Position numbers and translations under genes: made by a program. From Desulfuromonas sp. (lineage in GTDB: Bacteria; Desulfobacterota; Desulfuromonadia; Desulfuromonadales; SZUA-401), in contig PKUI01000170.1 in the NCBI GenBank assembly GCA_002869605.1, positions 1-64,000 of the forward strand: 64,000 nt of DNA, read 5' to 3'. How positions within the stretch are numbered: position 1 is the stretch's first letter; each line of letters opens with the position of its first letter. Below the pieces are notes generated by a model. That model searched no databases. It worked only from the letters and a program-made list of their open reading frames with translations, and was not told where the DNA came from. Of this stretch, positions 43,817 through 52,616 are shown in pieces.

Positions 43817-44344
43817 CTACATCGTCAGGCTGATATCGACATGTAAGGCGTCGGAGACCTCCCCCAGACCGTCCTCCAGTTCCTTGGAGCTCATCCCCTT
43901 GGGTACGCGCGTCTCGATATCCATGATATAGAGCGCCGTCCCACTTTCCGGTGTGGCTCGAACGGTCGACTTAAGGTCGATAATATTGACTCCCCGATCT
44001 GCCAGATGCTGGCTGACCTGGTAGACAATCCCGGCCTGATCCATCCCCTCGACATGCAATGTTACCGGAGCCCCGGATGCATCGGCAGGCTCCAGCCGCT
44101 CGGGCAGCGGGCGCATGAACGCTGAAATCCCCTTCTCTCGCTCCAGCCTTCGGCATTCCATCTGCAAGGTCTCCTCCGCATCTGCCGGGGCCGAGAACAG
44201 CAGCATCAGAGTAAACTCGTCGGCGAGCAGGGTCATGCTGTTGTCTTCGAGGTTACAGCCGTTGTCGTAGAGAATTCGCGTGACGTCGGCCACGATTCCG
44301 GGGCGGTCCTTGCCGAAGGCGGTCATGATGAAACGCTTGGCCAT
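43817..44344 (-). CDS. Double-ACT protein, GcvR-like
   Basis: 175 residues made of two ACT domains: first at FIMTAFGKDRPGIVADVTRILYDNGCNLEDNSMTLL (~5-85), second at VTLHVEGMDQAGIVYQVSQHLADRGVNIIDLKS (~93-170). This is the GcvR layout; GcvR binds glycine and modulates the gcv regulator in enterics. The DRPGIVADVT and DQAGIVYQVS turns are the usual amino-acid-binding loops. A single gene with terminator; the ligand is probably an amino acid but not identified. Confidence 0.88.
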   Translation of the reverse strand: MAKRFIMTAFGKDRPGIVADVTRILYDNGCNLEDNSMTLLADEFTLMLLFSAPADAEETLQMECRRLEREKGISAFMRPLPERLEPADASGAPVTLHVEGMDQAGIVYQVSQHLADRGVNIIDLKSTVRATPESGTALYIMDIETRVPKGMSSKELEDGLGEVSDALHVDISLTM

Positions 44345-44437
44345 GAGGCTCCTCCTGTCTGTAGCGAATTAAACTGTATTATTTCAGCTTTCGTAACGTT
44401 GTCCAGCCTCAGCCTCTATCCCCACCAAAAGGTTCAC

Positions 44438-44558
44438 GGGCTGATCAAATTGTTTCAGATGCAAGGCGCTTGAAGATCAAGGAGTGAGGCGTAGCGGAAG
44501 CTACGTCGCAACGACGCGATCAAAAGCAACGCCGCAGATGGAATGATTTCATCAGCCC
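44438..44558. repeat. 121-bp imperfect palindromic element
   Basis: The ends are inverted copies (GGGCTGATcAAATtgTTtCA on the left; GGGCTGATGAAATCATTCCA on the other strand at the right), and the centre is GGCGTAGC-ggaa-GCTACGTC (44488-44507). The whole unit could fold into one long hairpin. It ends 5 bp from the stop of the CBS/DUF294 gene. The central words resemble a dispersed intergenic repeat I recall from proteobacterial genomes; only one copy is in this window. Confidence 0.7.
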
Positions 44559-44562
44559 CACA

Positions 44563-46476
44563 TCAAACGGCGCCCTGTCCGAAATGCCGCTTCGCCGAAT
44601 CCTGAACCTTTCCGGCGACCCGGAATGCCTCACGCAACAGATCCTGCTCTGCCGGGCTGAGCAGCTCCGGATCGAGGTAATGACTGGCGTCCTTTCCCTG
44701 TTGAACCAGTTCGATTTCTCGGCGCAGGCGCAGGTAAGTGAACGCCTCGAATGCCGCGCGGATATGTTCGGCGGTTTCCCGGGTAAAAACATTGAGTTCG
44801 ACAAGTTTGTCGAGCCGTTCAATGGTCGTGGTGGCGTCGATCCCCTTTTCTAGCAGGAAGATGCGGATGCAGTCGACGATAAAGATACTCCCCGCCTGCT
44901 TGACTGAAATTTTCCCCTTGTGCTCCCCGCTCTTCTCCAGAGATAAGCGGCCGAGCAGACCGAGCGGCAGCTTGAGGTTGAGGTCATTTTCAAGCAGGTG
45001 ATACATAAAACGCGGATTACGCCGGACCACCTCATGGACCACGTCGCGCAAGTCCTGGCACAAGGTTGGATCACCGACCAGCGGCATGAAGTCGAGAAAG
45101 ATCGTTGAGTACATGACCTTCTTCGGCTCCGGCACGCGCACCCAGTCATCAACCCGCTCCTCCCACTCGGACAATCGACCACGCCACAACGGGTTGTTGA
45201 TCATCACCTTACCGTTACAGAGCGGATAACCTATTTCGGCATAGGCCTCCACCAACCTGTCGGCGAACGGCACCATGAACGCCTCGACCTCGGGCAACAT
45301 CTCGTCGGGGAAGTTCTCAAAGATCAGACCGTTATCCTGGTCGGGATTGAGCAGCATCTCCTTGCGGCCGCCACTCCCCATGACCATCAGGCAGAACCGG
45401 ATCGGCGGCGGCTCCATCCCCTTGGCGCGCATCTCATCCAGGACCATGTCGTAACCACGCTGCAATATCCGGTGATGCAGGTAGGAAAGGATCTCCATGG
45501 TCTCGAAGTGGGAGCGGGTCTCCCCCATGAGCGCTACAGCAACCTTAACCACATCCCGCTTAATCCTGGCCAGGTCGGCGATCGCGACCGCATCCTTGAT
45601 CGCGGCCAGAAGCAACATCGACTTCTGACTACGGAAACGTAACAGGTCGGTGAGGGCGACGATCCCCTCGAGGTGTTCACCATCAACCACCGGCAGGTAC
45701 TTGATGCCGTGCTCCATCATGAAGGTGATCGCCTCGTACAGGAGGGTCTCGGGCGACATGCACTCGGGGGCGTGCTCCATCACGTCGGCCGCCGTTGCGT
45801 CATCGCACGCCAGGGCATCCTGCGCCAGGAACTTGGTCACCAGGTCGCGCTCGGTAATAATGCCGACCACCGAGCCATACACATCCTCGACCGGTAGAGC
45901 ACCGATGTTACGCTGGCGCATGGTGCGCGCCACCTCGCGCAGCGACACATCCGGGGAACAGGTGACAACCGGAGTCGACATGATTTCTGAAAGCCGTTTC
46001 TTGAACGGATAGTGCTCCATCTGGTCGGCAGTCTGACGTCCGTGTTCACCGACCATTTCGGCATAAAGATTACGCACCCGAGAGAGAACCACGCGGGTGA
46101 AGTAATCGCGCACCTGGGGATGGGCCTCGGCCACCGCGAGCAAGTCCTGCGCCGGGATCAGATAGCATTCGGTATCGACCAGCGTCCTTGCGCCGGCGGT
46201 GTACGGATCGCCGGTGAAAATCGGCGTCCCTCCGAAGCTGTCCCCCTCGTGACGCACGTCGACCACCATCTCGACGCCACCCGGGGTCAGCGCAACGATC
46301 TCCACGGCGCCCTGTTTGACGATGTAGATCGATCCGGTCGCCGGGGCATGCTGGTTAAAAATATGAACGTGCGCAGGGAAACGGCGGACCTTGGCATGCG
46401 AGCGCAACAGCTCGAAGGTCTCAGGAGGAAGCTGCTTGAACGGTTCGGCGTCCTGGAGTTGTCTGATTACACCCAT
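44563..46476 (-). CDS. Cyclic-nucleotide-binding/CBS/DUF294 nucleotidyltransferase-like protein
   Basis: 637 residues if started at MGVIRQLQ (46476). The annotated frame extends 18 codons further, but that part does not look conserved. Order: cNMP-binding domain (~10-130; VHIFNQHAPATGSIYIVKQGAVEIV), two CBS motifs (~155-275; MSTPVVTCSPDVSLREVARTMRQRNIGALPV and DVMEHAPECMSPETLLYEAITFMMEHGIKYLPVV), DUF294 nucleotidyltransferase-like domain (VMGSGGRKEMLLNPDQDNGLIFE: GS-x-GR..DQD) and a helical C-terminal domain. Such proteins often lie beside acetate/solute symporters and are thought to regulate them, possibly by nucleotidyl transfer. Here the symporter is 1.4 kb upstream on the same strand. Confidence 0.88.
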   Translation of the reverse strand: MGVIRQLQDAEPFKQLPPETFELLRSHAKVRRFPAHVHIFNQHAPATGSIYIVKQGAVEIVALTPGGVEMVVDVRHEGDSFGGTPIFTGDPYTAGARTLVDTECYLIPAQDLLAVAEAHPQVRDYFTRVVLSRVRNLYAEMVGEHGRQTADQMEHYPFKKRLSEIMSTPVVTCSPDVSLREVARTMRQRNIGALPVEDVYGSVVGIITERDLVTKFLAQDALACDDATAADVMEHAPECMSPETLLYEAITFMMEHGIKYLPVVDGEHLEGIVALTDLLRFRSQKSMLLLAAIKDAVAIADLARIKRDVVKVAVALMGETRSHFETMEILSYLHHRILQRGYDMVLDEMRAKGMEPPPIRFCLMVMGSGGRKEMLLNPDQDNGLIFENFPDEMLPEVEAFMVPFADRLVEAYAEIGYPLCNGKVMINNPLWRGRLSEWEERVDDWVRVPEPKKVMYSTIFLDFMPLVGDPTLCQDLRDVVHEVVRRNPRFMYHLLENDLNLKLPLGLLGRLSLEKSGEHKGKISVKQAGSIFIVDCIRIFLLEKGIDATTTIERLDKLVELNVFTRETAEHIRAAFEAFTYLRLRREIELVQQGKDASHYLDPELLSPAEQDLLREAFRVAGKVQDSAKRHFGQGAV

Positions 46477-46607
46477 AACGTCCCGGCGTGAACATGCAGA
46501 AGAAGAATCCAAAGAAAAAGGCCTCCACATGGGAAGCCTTTCTCATGCCTGCGCGATCATAGCACAACAGGCATGTCTTGAATATTCTGTTATCGCGCTT
46601 GAAGCTA

Positions 46608-46994
46608 TTACTTGGTCGCCTCAAGCTCGTTCTTGTCATCGTTTTTTGCTTTACGCTTGATCCACGGGTGCGCCTGGCGACTGATGATGTAGTCGATAAA
46701 AACCTTCATCCACAGGGTAATGCCGGCCAAGGCACTCCAGGTCTTGTAGGGCATGAGGCCAGCGACGACCCCAACGATCGCTACAACGACGGCGATACCG
46801 GCGACCAGGTTGGTCGTCCCGGTGAAGAGAGCCCATTTCTCTGGATTAGGAGGCGACTCACCCCGCTTGAGAGCGACCTCATCGTAATTGCGCTTGACCA
46901 AGATACGGTAGGCTCGCCGCAACCAGATAAAGGCCATCGGAAACATCGCCAGGAAAAGAATCCAAGTAATAGCGACACTGATATCGAGAACCAT
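46608..46994 (-). CDS. Small membrane protein between the symporter and the CBS protein
   Basis: 128 residues with three hydrophobic helices: ISVAITWILFLAMFPMAFIW, NLVAGIAVVVAIVGVVAGL and a weaker ALAGITLWMKVFIDYII. Charged loops and a Lys/Asp-rich C-terminal tail. It is on the same strand as the symporter, but a strong terminator lies between them, so it has its own promoter. Probably an accessory of the transport locus; family not recognised. Confidence 0.7.
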   Translation of the reverse strand: MVLDISVAITWILFLAMFPMAFIWLRRAYRILVKRNYDEVALKRGESPPNPEKWALFTGTTNLVAGIAVVVAIVGVVAGLMPYKTWSALAGITLWMKVFIDYIISRQAHPWIKRKAKNDDKNELEATK

Positions 46995-47095
46995 GCAACA
47001 CTCCTTGCCCTTGTTGGGGGGGTCATGCTCTTAAAATCGGCTCCCTTTTGTAACCGAGAACCTGCTTCCGATCAACCCTTGAGGGTAAAAAAAAA

Positions 47096-47119
47096 GCCCC
47101 GCCAGCACGCTGGCGGGGC
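47096..47119 (-). terminator. Intrinsic terminator of the symporter operon
   Basis: Perfect 11-bp stem, GCCCCGCCAGC (47096-47106) with GCTGGCGGGGC (47109-47119), and a nine-A tract that is a U-run on the minus strand. Confidence 0.9.
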
Positions 47120-47169
47120 AAAAGACTCGGACTGGAGTCCGAATGATGAAACGAAACTCGTAATGAGTG

Positions 47170-48999
47170 TTAGTGGGCTCCGTCGACCGCCTTGGAGCCG
47201 CGCGGGACACGCACATCTTCCACCAGGTGCTGGATATGCTCGGGCGGAGCCGGGGTCATCTTGCTGACCACGTAGGCAACGAAGAAGTTGACCAGCGCGC
47301 CGATGGCACCGAAGGCGTTCGGCTCGATACCGAGGAAGAAGTTGGCCTTGCCACCGAAGAGACCGAGGAACTCGGTACCCTTGATGAAGAACAGTCCCTT
47401 GTGGGCGAAGACGTAGAGCATGGTCACGCTGATACCAGCGATCATACCGGCGATGGCGCCTTCCTTGTTCATCTTCTTATTGAAGATACCCATCATCAGG
47501 CAGGGGAAGATCGAGCTCGCCGCGAGACCGAAGGCAATCGCCACGGTACCGGCCGCGAAGTCGGGCGGGTTGAGGCCGAGGTAACCGGCGACCACGATCG
47601 AGCAGGCCATGGCGATCTTACCGGCCATCAGCTCCTGCTTCTCGGTCATGTTCGGAGTCCACATGTCCTTGAGCAGGTCATGGGAGATTGCCGAGGAGAT
47701 CGCCAGCAGCAGACCGGCAGCGGTGGAGAGCGCGGCGGCGAGACCACCGGCGGCGACCAGCGCGATAACCCAGTTCGGCAGCAGCGCGATTTCAGGATTG
47801 GCGAGAACCATGATGTCGCGGTTAACCGTCAGCTCGTTACCGGCCCAACCGGCCGCAGCAAACTTCGGATTATAGCTCGCATCGTTGTAGTACTGGATGC
47901 GGCCGTCGCCGTTCTTGTCTTCGAACTTGAGCAGGCCGGTGACTTCCCAACGCTTCATCCACGCCGGGCGATCCTCGTAACGCATGAGGTTGTTCGAATC
48001 GTACATGTCAAGATTATCAACCGCCTTAACACCCGCAGCGGCGTTACCAGCGATCTGATAATTGTAGGTGGTGTTGTGGATGTTCATACGTGCCATGGCA
48101 GCCACGCCAGGAGCGGTGGTGTAGAGCAGCGCGATGAAAACCAGCGCCCAACCTGCCGAGGAACGTGCATCCTTAACCTTGGGAACGGTGAAGAAACGGA
48201 TGATGACGTGCGGCAGACCGGCGGTACCGATCATCAGCGACACGGTGTAAACGAACATGTTCAGGGTGCTCAGGCGAGCGCTGGTGGTGTACTGGGCGAA
48301 GCCGAGGTCCTGAACAACCATATCCAGTTTAGCCAGCAGCGGGGTAGCGGTACCGACCATGTCGGAACCAAGGCCGAGCTGCGGCAGCGGGTTACCGGTC
48401 AGGTGCAGCGAGATGAAGACCGCCGGCACCGTGTAAGCGAGGATCAGTACGCAGTACTGGGCAACCTGGGTGTAGGTGATCCCTTTCATGCCGCCGAACA
48501 CCGCGTACATGAAGACGATACCCATACCGATGAAGATACCGGTGGAGTTGGAGACGCCGAGGAAGCGGGAGAATGCCACACCGACACCGGTCATCTGACC
48601 GATGATGTAGGTGGTCGAGGCGATGATCAGGCAGATAACCGCCACCGAGCTGGCACCCTTGGAGTAGAAACGGTCGCCGACGAACTGCGGTACGGTAAAC
48701 TTGCCGAACTTACGCAGGTAAGGGGCAAGCAGCATCGCCAGCAGAACGTAGCCACCGGTCCAGCCCATCAGGAACAGGCTACCACCGTAACCCATACCGG
48801 CGATGAGGCCGGCCATGGAGATAAAGGACGCCGCGGACATCCAGTCAGCACCGGTCGCCATACCGTTGAGAACCGGGTGTACGCCACCACCGGCGACATA
48901 GAAGTCACTGGTGCTGCCCGCACGGGCCCAGATAGCAATGCCGATGTACAACGCAAAGGTGGCACCGACGACGAGGTAGGTTAAAGCTTGAAGACTCAT
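47170..48999 (-). CDS. Sodium:solute symporter, acetate/monocarboxylate type
   Basis: A 609-residue SSS-family permease with about 13 hydrophobic helices. YVAGGGVHPVLNGMATGADWMSAASFISMAGLIAGMGYGG and the MFGGMKGITYTQVAQY region (FGGMKGITYTQVAQYCVL) are the family signatures; GLPHVIIRFFTVPKVKDAR matches the ActP/VC_2705 group. A 60-residue hydrophilic insert (~305-385) contains DKNGDGRIQYYND, an EF-hand-like loop. The DUF4212 small subunit is 19 bp upstream, the usual pairing. Acetate or a similar acid is the probable substrate, from family knowledge only. The long ORF on the opposite strand is a GC-rich shadow. Confidence 0.93.
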   Translation of the reverse strand: MSLQALTYLVVGATFALYIGIAIWARAGSTSDFYVAGGGVHPVLNGMATGADWMSAASFISMAGLIAGMGYGGSLFLMGWTGGYVLLAMLLAPYLRKFGKFTVPQFVGDRFYSKGASSVAVICLIIASTTYIIGQMTGVGVAFSRFLGVSNSTGIFIGMGIVFMYAVFGGMKGITYTQVAQYCVLILAYTVPAVFISLHLTGNPLPQLGLGSDMVGTATPLLAKLDMVVQDLGFAQYTTSARLSTLNMFVYTVSLMIGTAGLPHVIIRFFTVPKVKDARSSAGWALVFIALLYTTAPGVAAMARMNIHNTTYNYQIAGNAAAGVKAVDNLDMYDSNNLMRYEDRPAWMKRWEVTGLLKFEDKNGDGRIQYYNDASYNPKFAAAGWAGNELTVNRDIMVLANPEIALLPNWVIALVAAGGLAAALSTAAGLLLAISSAISHDLLKDMWTPNMTEKQELMAGKIAMACSIVVAGYLGLNPPDFAAGTVAIAFGLAASSIFPCLMMGIFNKKMNKEGAIAGMIAGISVTMLYVFAHKGLFFIKGTEFLGLFGGKANFFLGIEPNAFGAIGALVNFFVAYVVSKMTPAPPEHIQHLVEDVRVPRGSKAVDGAH

Positions 49000-49018
49000 A
49001 TGATCGTTCCTCCTTTAA

Positions 49019-49273
49019 TTAATCTTCGTGTACATCGAATTTTTTGTCGAGATTCCCCATCAACTTGGCGTAGATGAAGATCAGCGCGACAAAACCGTAA
49101 ATCGAACCCTGGCAGCTGAACCAGAAACCGAGCGGGTAACCACCGAGGTGGATGTTGTTCAGCGCCGGAGCCAAAACGATCCCGAAGCCGTAGGAGATGA
49201 CAAACCAGACCACCAAGACCCCAACGATCAGCTTGATGGTTGCCATCCAGTAAGCATTGCTTGAGTTGTCCAT
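49019..49273 (-). CDS. DUF4212 symporter small subunit
   Basis: 84 residues, two transmembrane helices (IKLIVGVLVVWFVISYGFGIVL and FWFSCQGSIYGFVALIFIYAKLM) joined by APALNNIHLGGYPLGFW, the DUF4212 core. An AGAGGAGGAAAA site precedes the start. It is paired with the large symporter subunit, as usual for this family, and is first in that operon. Confidence 0.93.
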   Translation of the reverse strand: MDNSSNAYWMATIKLIVGVLVVWFVISYGFGIVLAPALNNIHLGGYPLGFWFSCQGSIYGFVALIFIYAKLMGNLDKKFDVHED

Positions 49274-49978
49274 ACATTTTCCTCCTCTTTAAAAGGTGTC
49301 CTCTGCAAAACCTTAACTTAATACTTTGTGGGACGATGCGGCTCCATCCCTGAGTCAAACCTTGTTACCTTATTTTGCCTCCTGCCAAACTTGCCTCCTT
49401 TCCCATTTTCTTTCGGGGATGCGACTCCCCTTTTATTCGTCTTGGCCTTTTGGCGCCCGGTGAGGCGCTCGGCCAACTAACCGTTTCATTCTCAACCCCT
49501 GGATCGCTACAACAAGTGACACTGTTTTGCCTAGCGAAACGCCCTCCTAAGAAAAACTACCTCATCCTGCATGAATCGCAACGTCTTTCATGAATAAAAT
49601 TGCTCTTCGCTACAGGGTGAGACACATACCTCGACCAACCTTCAGTAAAATGCGGTTTTACAAATTAATATTCCGAGAAGAGCCGCACGTCAACAAAAAA
49701 AATAAAACTACGTTTGTTTTTTTATTATCACCTGAGTTTGCCACGTGATTACATGTAGTTATGCTCGTTACCAGAAGTTATAAATATTATTTTATTTGAT
49801 ATTTTTTGGAATTTTTCAGTGCGCCGTTTTACATCTTGCAAAACATCCCGGCGAACACAACAAAGACTCAAATACGATCAGGGGTTGCAATCGGCAGATC
49901 AACCCGGAAAACAGGAGGCAACCCTGAAGTCTCTTATCCACCATTCATCGACAGGCCCGCCATGACACACCCCCCACC
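49274..49978. other. Intergenic region upstream of the symporter operon
   Basis: About 700 bp with no supported gene. The middle (49640-49820) is very AT-rich with several A/T tracts and GCCACGTGATTACATGTAGT near 49740. The small ORFs have no ribosome-binding sites. Promoter and regulator sites for the symporter operon must be here; a TTGACT is present on the minus strand near 49353 but I could not place a convincing -10. Confidence 0.45.
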
Positions 49979-50737
49979 TCAGGAAACAGCCTGACTGCGT
50001 GCCCCGATAGAATTTTCGTAGCCACGATAGCCGAGCCGCGCCGAGACGATCTCGCCAGCCATCTTCAGGGCCGGCACAAACTGTCTGTCGACCCCCTCGC
50101 CCGGAACCCTGAAGTCGGGCCACAACATCACCAGCGCCCCCGCCACCTTACTACCGCCGCGAATCAACGGCACGGCCAGCGAGGCTATCCCCTCGCCCAG
50201 GGCGTCTTCATCGCGCGCGATCCCCGCCCGACGAATCGCCTCCAGGTTACCCGCGCCAGCTGCTCCGGAAGAGACATCAAAGGCCCTGATCACCTGCCCG
50301 GCCGCCGAGGACTCAAGCGGAAAACGTCTCCCCACCAACGACGCCACCTTGACCTGCTGAATGGAATCGGTCACATACAAAAACAGCACCTCGCGACCAC
50401 ATGGCACCACCAGGTAGATCGACTCGTTGCACTCGCGCACCAACTGCTCCATCACAGAACGTGCCTTGCGCAACAGGTCCATACGCGAAAGAAACTTCTG
50501 CCCGATTTCATAAGCGGAAGGACCGAGGCGGTACTTGGAAGAGATCTGCGAACGTTCCACATAACCCCGGCTCTCAAAGGTCGCCAGCAGGCGGAAGACG
50601 TTTGCCTTGTTCATCCCAAGCCGCTCACTGAGCCGGGACAGGCTGACCTCCTCCTCTTCCTCACAAAGCGCCTCGAGCAGCGTCAGCGCATTCTCAACCG
50701 ATTGAATGCAGTAGGTATCCTTATCTCTTCCCGGCAT
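49979..50737 (-). CDS. IclR-family transcriptional regulator
   Basis: 252 residues. N-terminal winged helix (SVENALTLLEALCEEEEEVSLSRLSERLGMNKANVFRLLATFESRGYV) and C-terminal IclR effector domain (~85-245), with RYRLG-type linker SSKYRLGPSAYEIG and LVGRRFPLESSAAGQVI. IclR regulators respond to small organic acids and related metabolites. Its position upstream of the symporter on the same strand suggests, but does not prove, control of that operon. Confidence 0.93.
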   Translation of the reverse strand: MPGRDKDTYCIQSVENALTLLEALCEEEEEVSLSRLSERLGMNKANVFRLLATFESRGYVERSQISSKYRLGPSAYEIGQKFLSRMDLLRKARSVMEQLVRECNESIYLVVPCGREVLFLYVTDSIQQVKVASLVGRRFPLESSAAGQVIRAFDVSSGAAGAGNLEAIRRAGIARDEDALGEGIASLAVPLIRGGSKVAGALVMLWPDFRVPGEGVDRQFVPALKMAGEIVSARLGYRGYENSIGARSQAVS

Positions 50738-51207
50738 GCAAACCCCCTTGCCTACCCCTCATTACACACACAAACGATGCCCTCACAGAGCATCAAACAT
50801 ACCACCAGCATCATTCTAGTAATACACTGTTTTACTTTAGTCAACACTATTGGATGTATTTTTGCAAATTATTGAAAAAACAGGCTAAAATGCCTATTTT
50901 GTTGTAAATATTGAGATAAATGGTATTCCAAAAAAAGCTCACACCGCCCCCAAACATGCCAACAAAGAGGGTCTATAAAACCGCTTGAACAAATTGGCTA
51001 TAATGGTGTTTCTCAAAACCAGGCCAAACCTCACTCCAATCAACCAGAAAAACCCCAACTCACCGAGTCGCCCCAACCCCAGCCCTCCCTCGGCACGACA
51101 ACGCTCTCGGGCATTGAATTCGTCGCCCAAAAGAAGTAACATTTGAAGCTTGCTTGAACGGCACCCAGCAGGCAAACCGTAACGACAAGGAAGGAGGCCT
51201 ATCTGAT
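50738..51207. other. Intergenic region between the IclR gene and the next operon
   Basis: About 470 bp, divergent promoter region. AT-rich part 50800-50935. No gene with a good start. The AAGGAAGGAGG site at 51188-51198 belongs to the next gene. Confidence 0.4.
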
Positions 51208-51777
51208 ATGCGTCAACTCGTGAAAAAGACCGGTGTCCTGATCGTTCTCTCCATCCTGATCGTCGCAACCAGCTCCTCTGTCATGGCTGCGGAGAAACAG
51301 GTCTACACCCAAAACAACATCTTCGTGGCTCAGCAGGTCAGCCGCGGCGTGCTCACCTACAAGGCGAGCTACAGTGGCTGGGTCGGCCTGCGCCCGCCAT
51401 TCTTCATGCTCCCGGCAGGATCGAAAGTCACCATAGGCCGCTCACGCCATGGTTTTTCCCTGACCACCGACGACGGCAAACAGATCATCTTTGAATACCG
51501 GCGCAACTTGCCGTTTCCTAGAGATGAGTACATCGCCAAAATCACCTCGAACAAGCCGTTCAAGCTCGGCAACTACAGCAATACGGACCGCAAGGGGATC
51601 CAGGCCGGCAAGCCCTTCAAGGGGATGACCAAGAAGGGGGTCATGGCAGCACTCGGCTACCCTCCCCCCCACAAGGTCATGACCCTCAAGGACAACCTCT
51701 GGACCTACTGGAAGGATCGCTACCGGACCATGATCATTGAATTTTCAAACGGGGAGGTTGTCCAGATCAGGGAATAG
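51208..51777 (+). CDS. Secreted protein with SmpA/BamE-like C-terminus
   Basis: 189 residues from ATG 51208, after AAGGAGG; upstream in-frame start rejected. Signal peptide (VKKTGVLIVLSILIVATSSSVMAAE). The C-terminal third, FKGMTKKGVMAALGYPPPHKVMTLKDNLWTYWKDRYRTMIIEFSNGEVVQI, has the 'GMT.e.V..alGpP....' plus 'W.Y...r...v.F.nG.V..i' pattern of SmpA/OmlA-like domains, which occur in small envelope proteins. It stands 41 bp before the ketoreductase and may be the first gene of the aryl-polyene operon; the function is unknown. Confidence 0.75.
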   Translation: MRQLVKKTGVLIVLSILIVATSSSVMAAEKQVYTQNNIFVAQQVSRGVLTYKASYSGWVGLRPPFFMLPAGSKVTIGRSRHGFSLTTDDGKQIIFEYRRNLPFPRDEYIAKITSNKPFKLGNYSNTDRKGIQAGKPFKGMTKKGVMAALGYPPPHKVMTLKDNLWTYWKDRYRTMIIEFSNGEVVQIRE

Positions 51778-51818
51778 CCCCTACGGACACCTGCAACCGA
51801 GGAAACAACAGGAAAGCC

Positions 51819-52547
51819 ATGAACCCACCACACATCGCACTCGTCACCGGCGCCAGCAAAGGGATCGGGGCAGCCATCGCCATCGACCTGGCCCGCAACG
51901 GCTTTGACATCTGGCTCAATTATCGCAGCGACCAGCAGGCGGCCGAGCAGGTCGCCGCAACCATCCGCGACCTCGGCCGCAGTTGCACGCTGCTCCCTTT
52001 CGACGTCGCGGACAGCGAGGCGGTCAAACAGGCCCTCGCACCGCTGCTGGAAGAACAGACCCCCTACGCACTGGTCAACAACGCCGGGTTTGCGCGCGAC
52101 GGCCTGCTGGCGCTGATGCCCGAACAGGACTGGCAGGATGTCCTCGCGGTACACCTCGGCGGCTTCTTCAACGTCACGCGCGCGATCATGGCGAACATGC
52201 TCAAAAAACGCCGGGGACGCATCGTCAACATTGTTTCGACCTCCGGCGAGAGCGGGGTTCCCGGGCAGACGAACTACTCGGCCGCCAAGGCCGGACTGAT
52301 CGGCGCCACCCGCTCACTGGCCATGGAAGTAGCCAAGCGCAAGATCCTGGTCAACGCCGTCTCGCCCGGCTTCATCGCCACGGAGATGATCGACGACCTG
52401 CCGATGGAGCAGATTCTCCCCTCGATCCCGCTCGGACGCGTGGGGCAACCGGAAGAGGTTTCGGGGCTGGTGAGCTTCCTCTGCTCGGAGCAGGCAAGCT
52501 ACATCACCGGCCAGGTCTTCTCCGTCAACGGTGGCGCCTACATGTAG
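51819..52547 (+). CDS. 3-ketoacyl-ACP reductase (FabG-like) of the aryl-polyene cluster
   Basis: 242-residue SDR enzyme. NADPH motif VTGASKGIGAAIA (TGxxxGIG), NNAG at LVNNAGFARDG, catalytic Ser/Tyr/Lys in STSGESGVPGQTNYSAAKAGLIG (YxxxK). The C-terminal SPGFIATEM and SYITGQVFSVNGGAYM are FabG marks. It reduces the beta-keto group after each condensation in the polyene chain. First enzyme gene of the cluster, with 70 bp before the first ketosynthase. Confidence 0.93.
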   Translation: MNPPHIALVTGASKGIGAAIAIDLARNGFDIWLNYRSDQQAAEQVAATIRDLGRSCTLLPFDVADSEAVKQALAPLLEEQTPYALVNNAGFARDGLLALMPEQDWQDVLAVHLGGFFNVTRAIMANMLKKRRGRIVNIVSTSGESGVPGQTNYSAAKAGLIGATRSLAMEVAKRKILVNAVSPGFIATEMIDDLPMEQILPSIPLGRVGQPEEVSGLVSFLCSEQASYITGQVFSVNGGAYM

Positions 52548-52616
52548 GACAGAGGCCCAGGCCGTTACCCGACAGTCAGATTGCCACACTTTCAGTCACA
52601 AGGACCTTCAAGCTTT

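Noticed and set aside
43649..43846. 65-codon plus-strand ORF
   Set aside because: Runs through the minus-strand terminator into the ACT gene, with no start signal.
47167..48984. 605-codon open frame on the plus strand opposite the symporter
   Set aside because: His/Asp/Gly/Arg-rich shadow of GC-rich codons. The minus strand encodes a clear SSS transporter with family motifs and a terminator.
49274..49400. Sigma-54 promoter before the DUF4212 gene
   Set aside because: TTGGCAGGAGGC on the minus strand lacks the matching TTGC element at the right distance.
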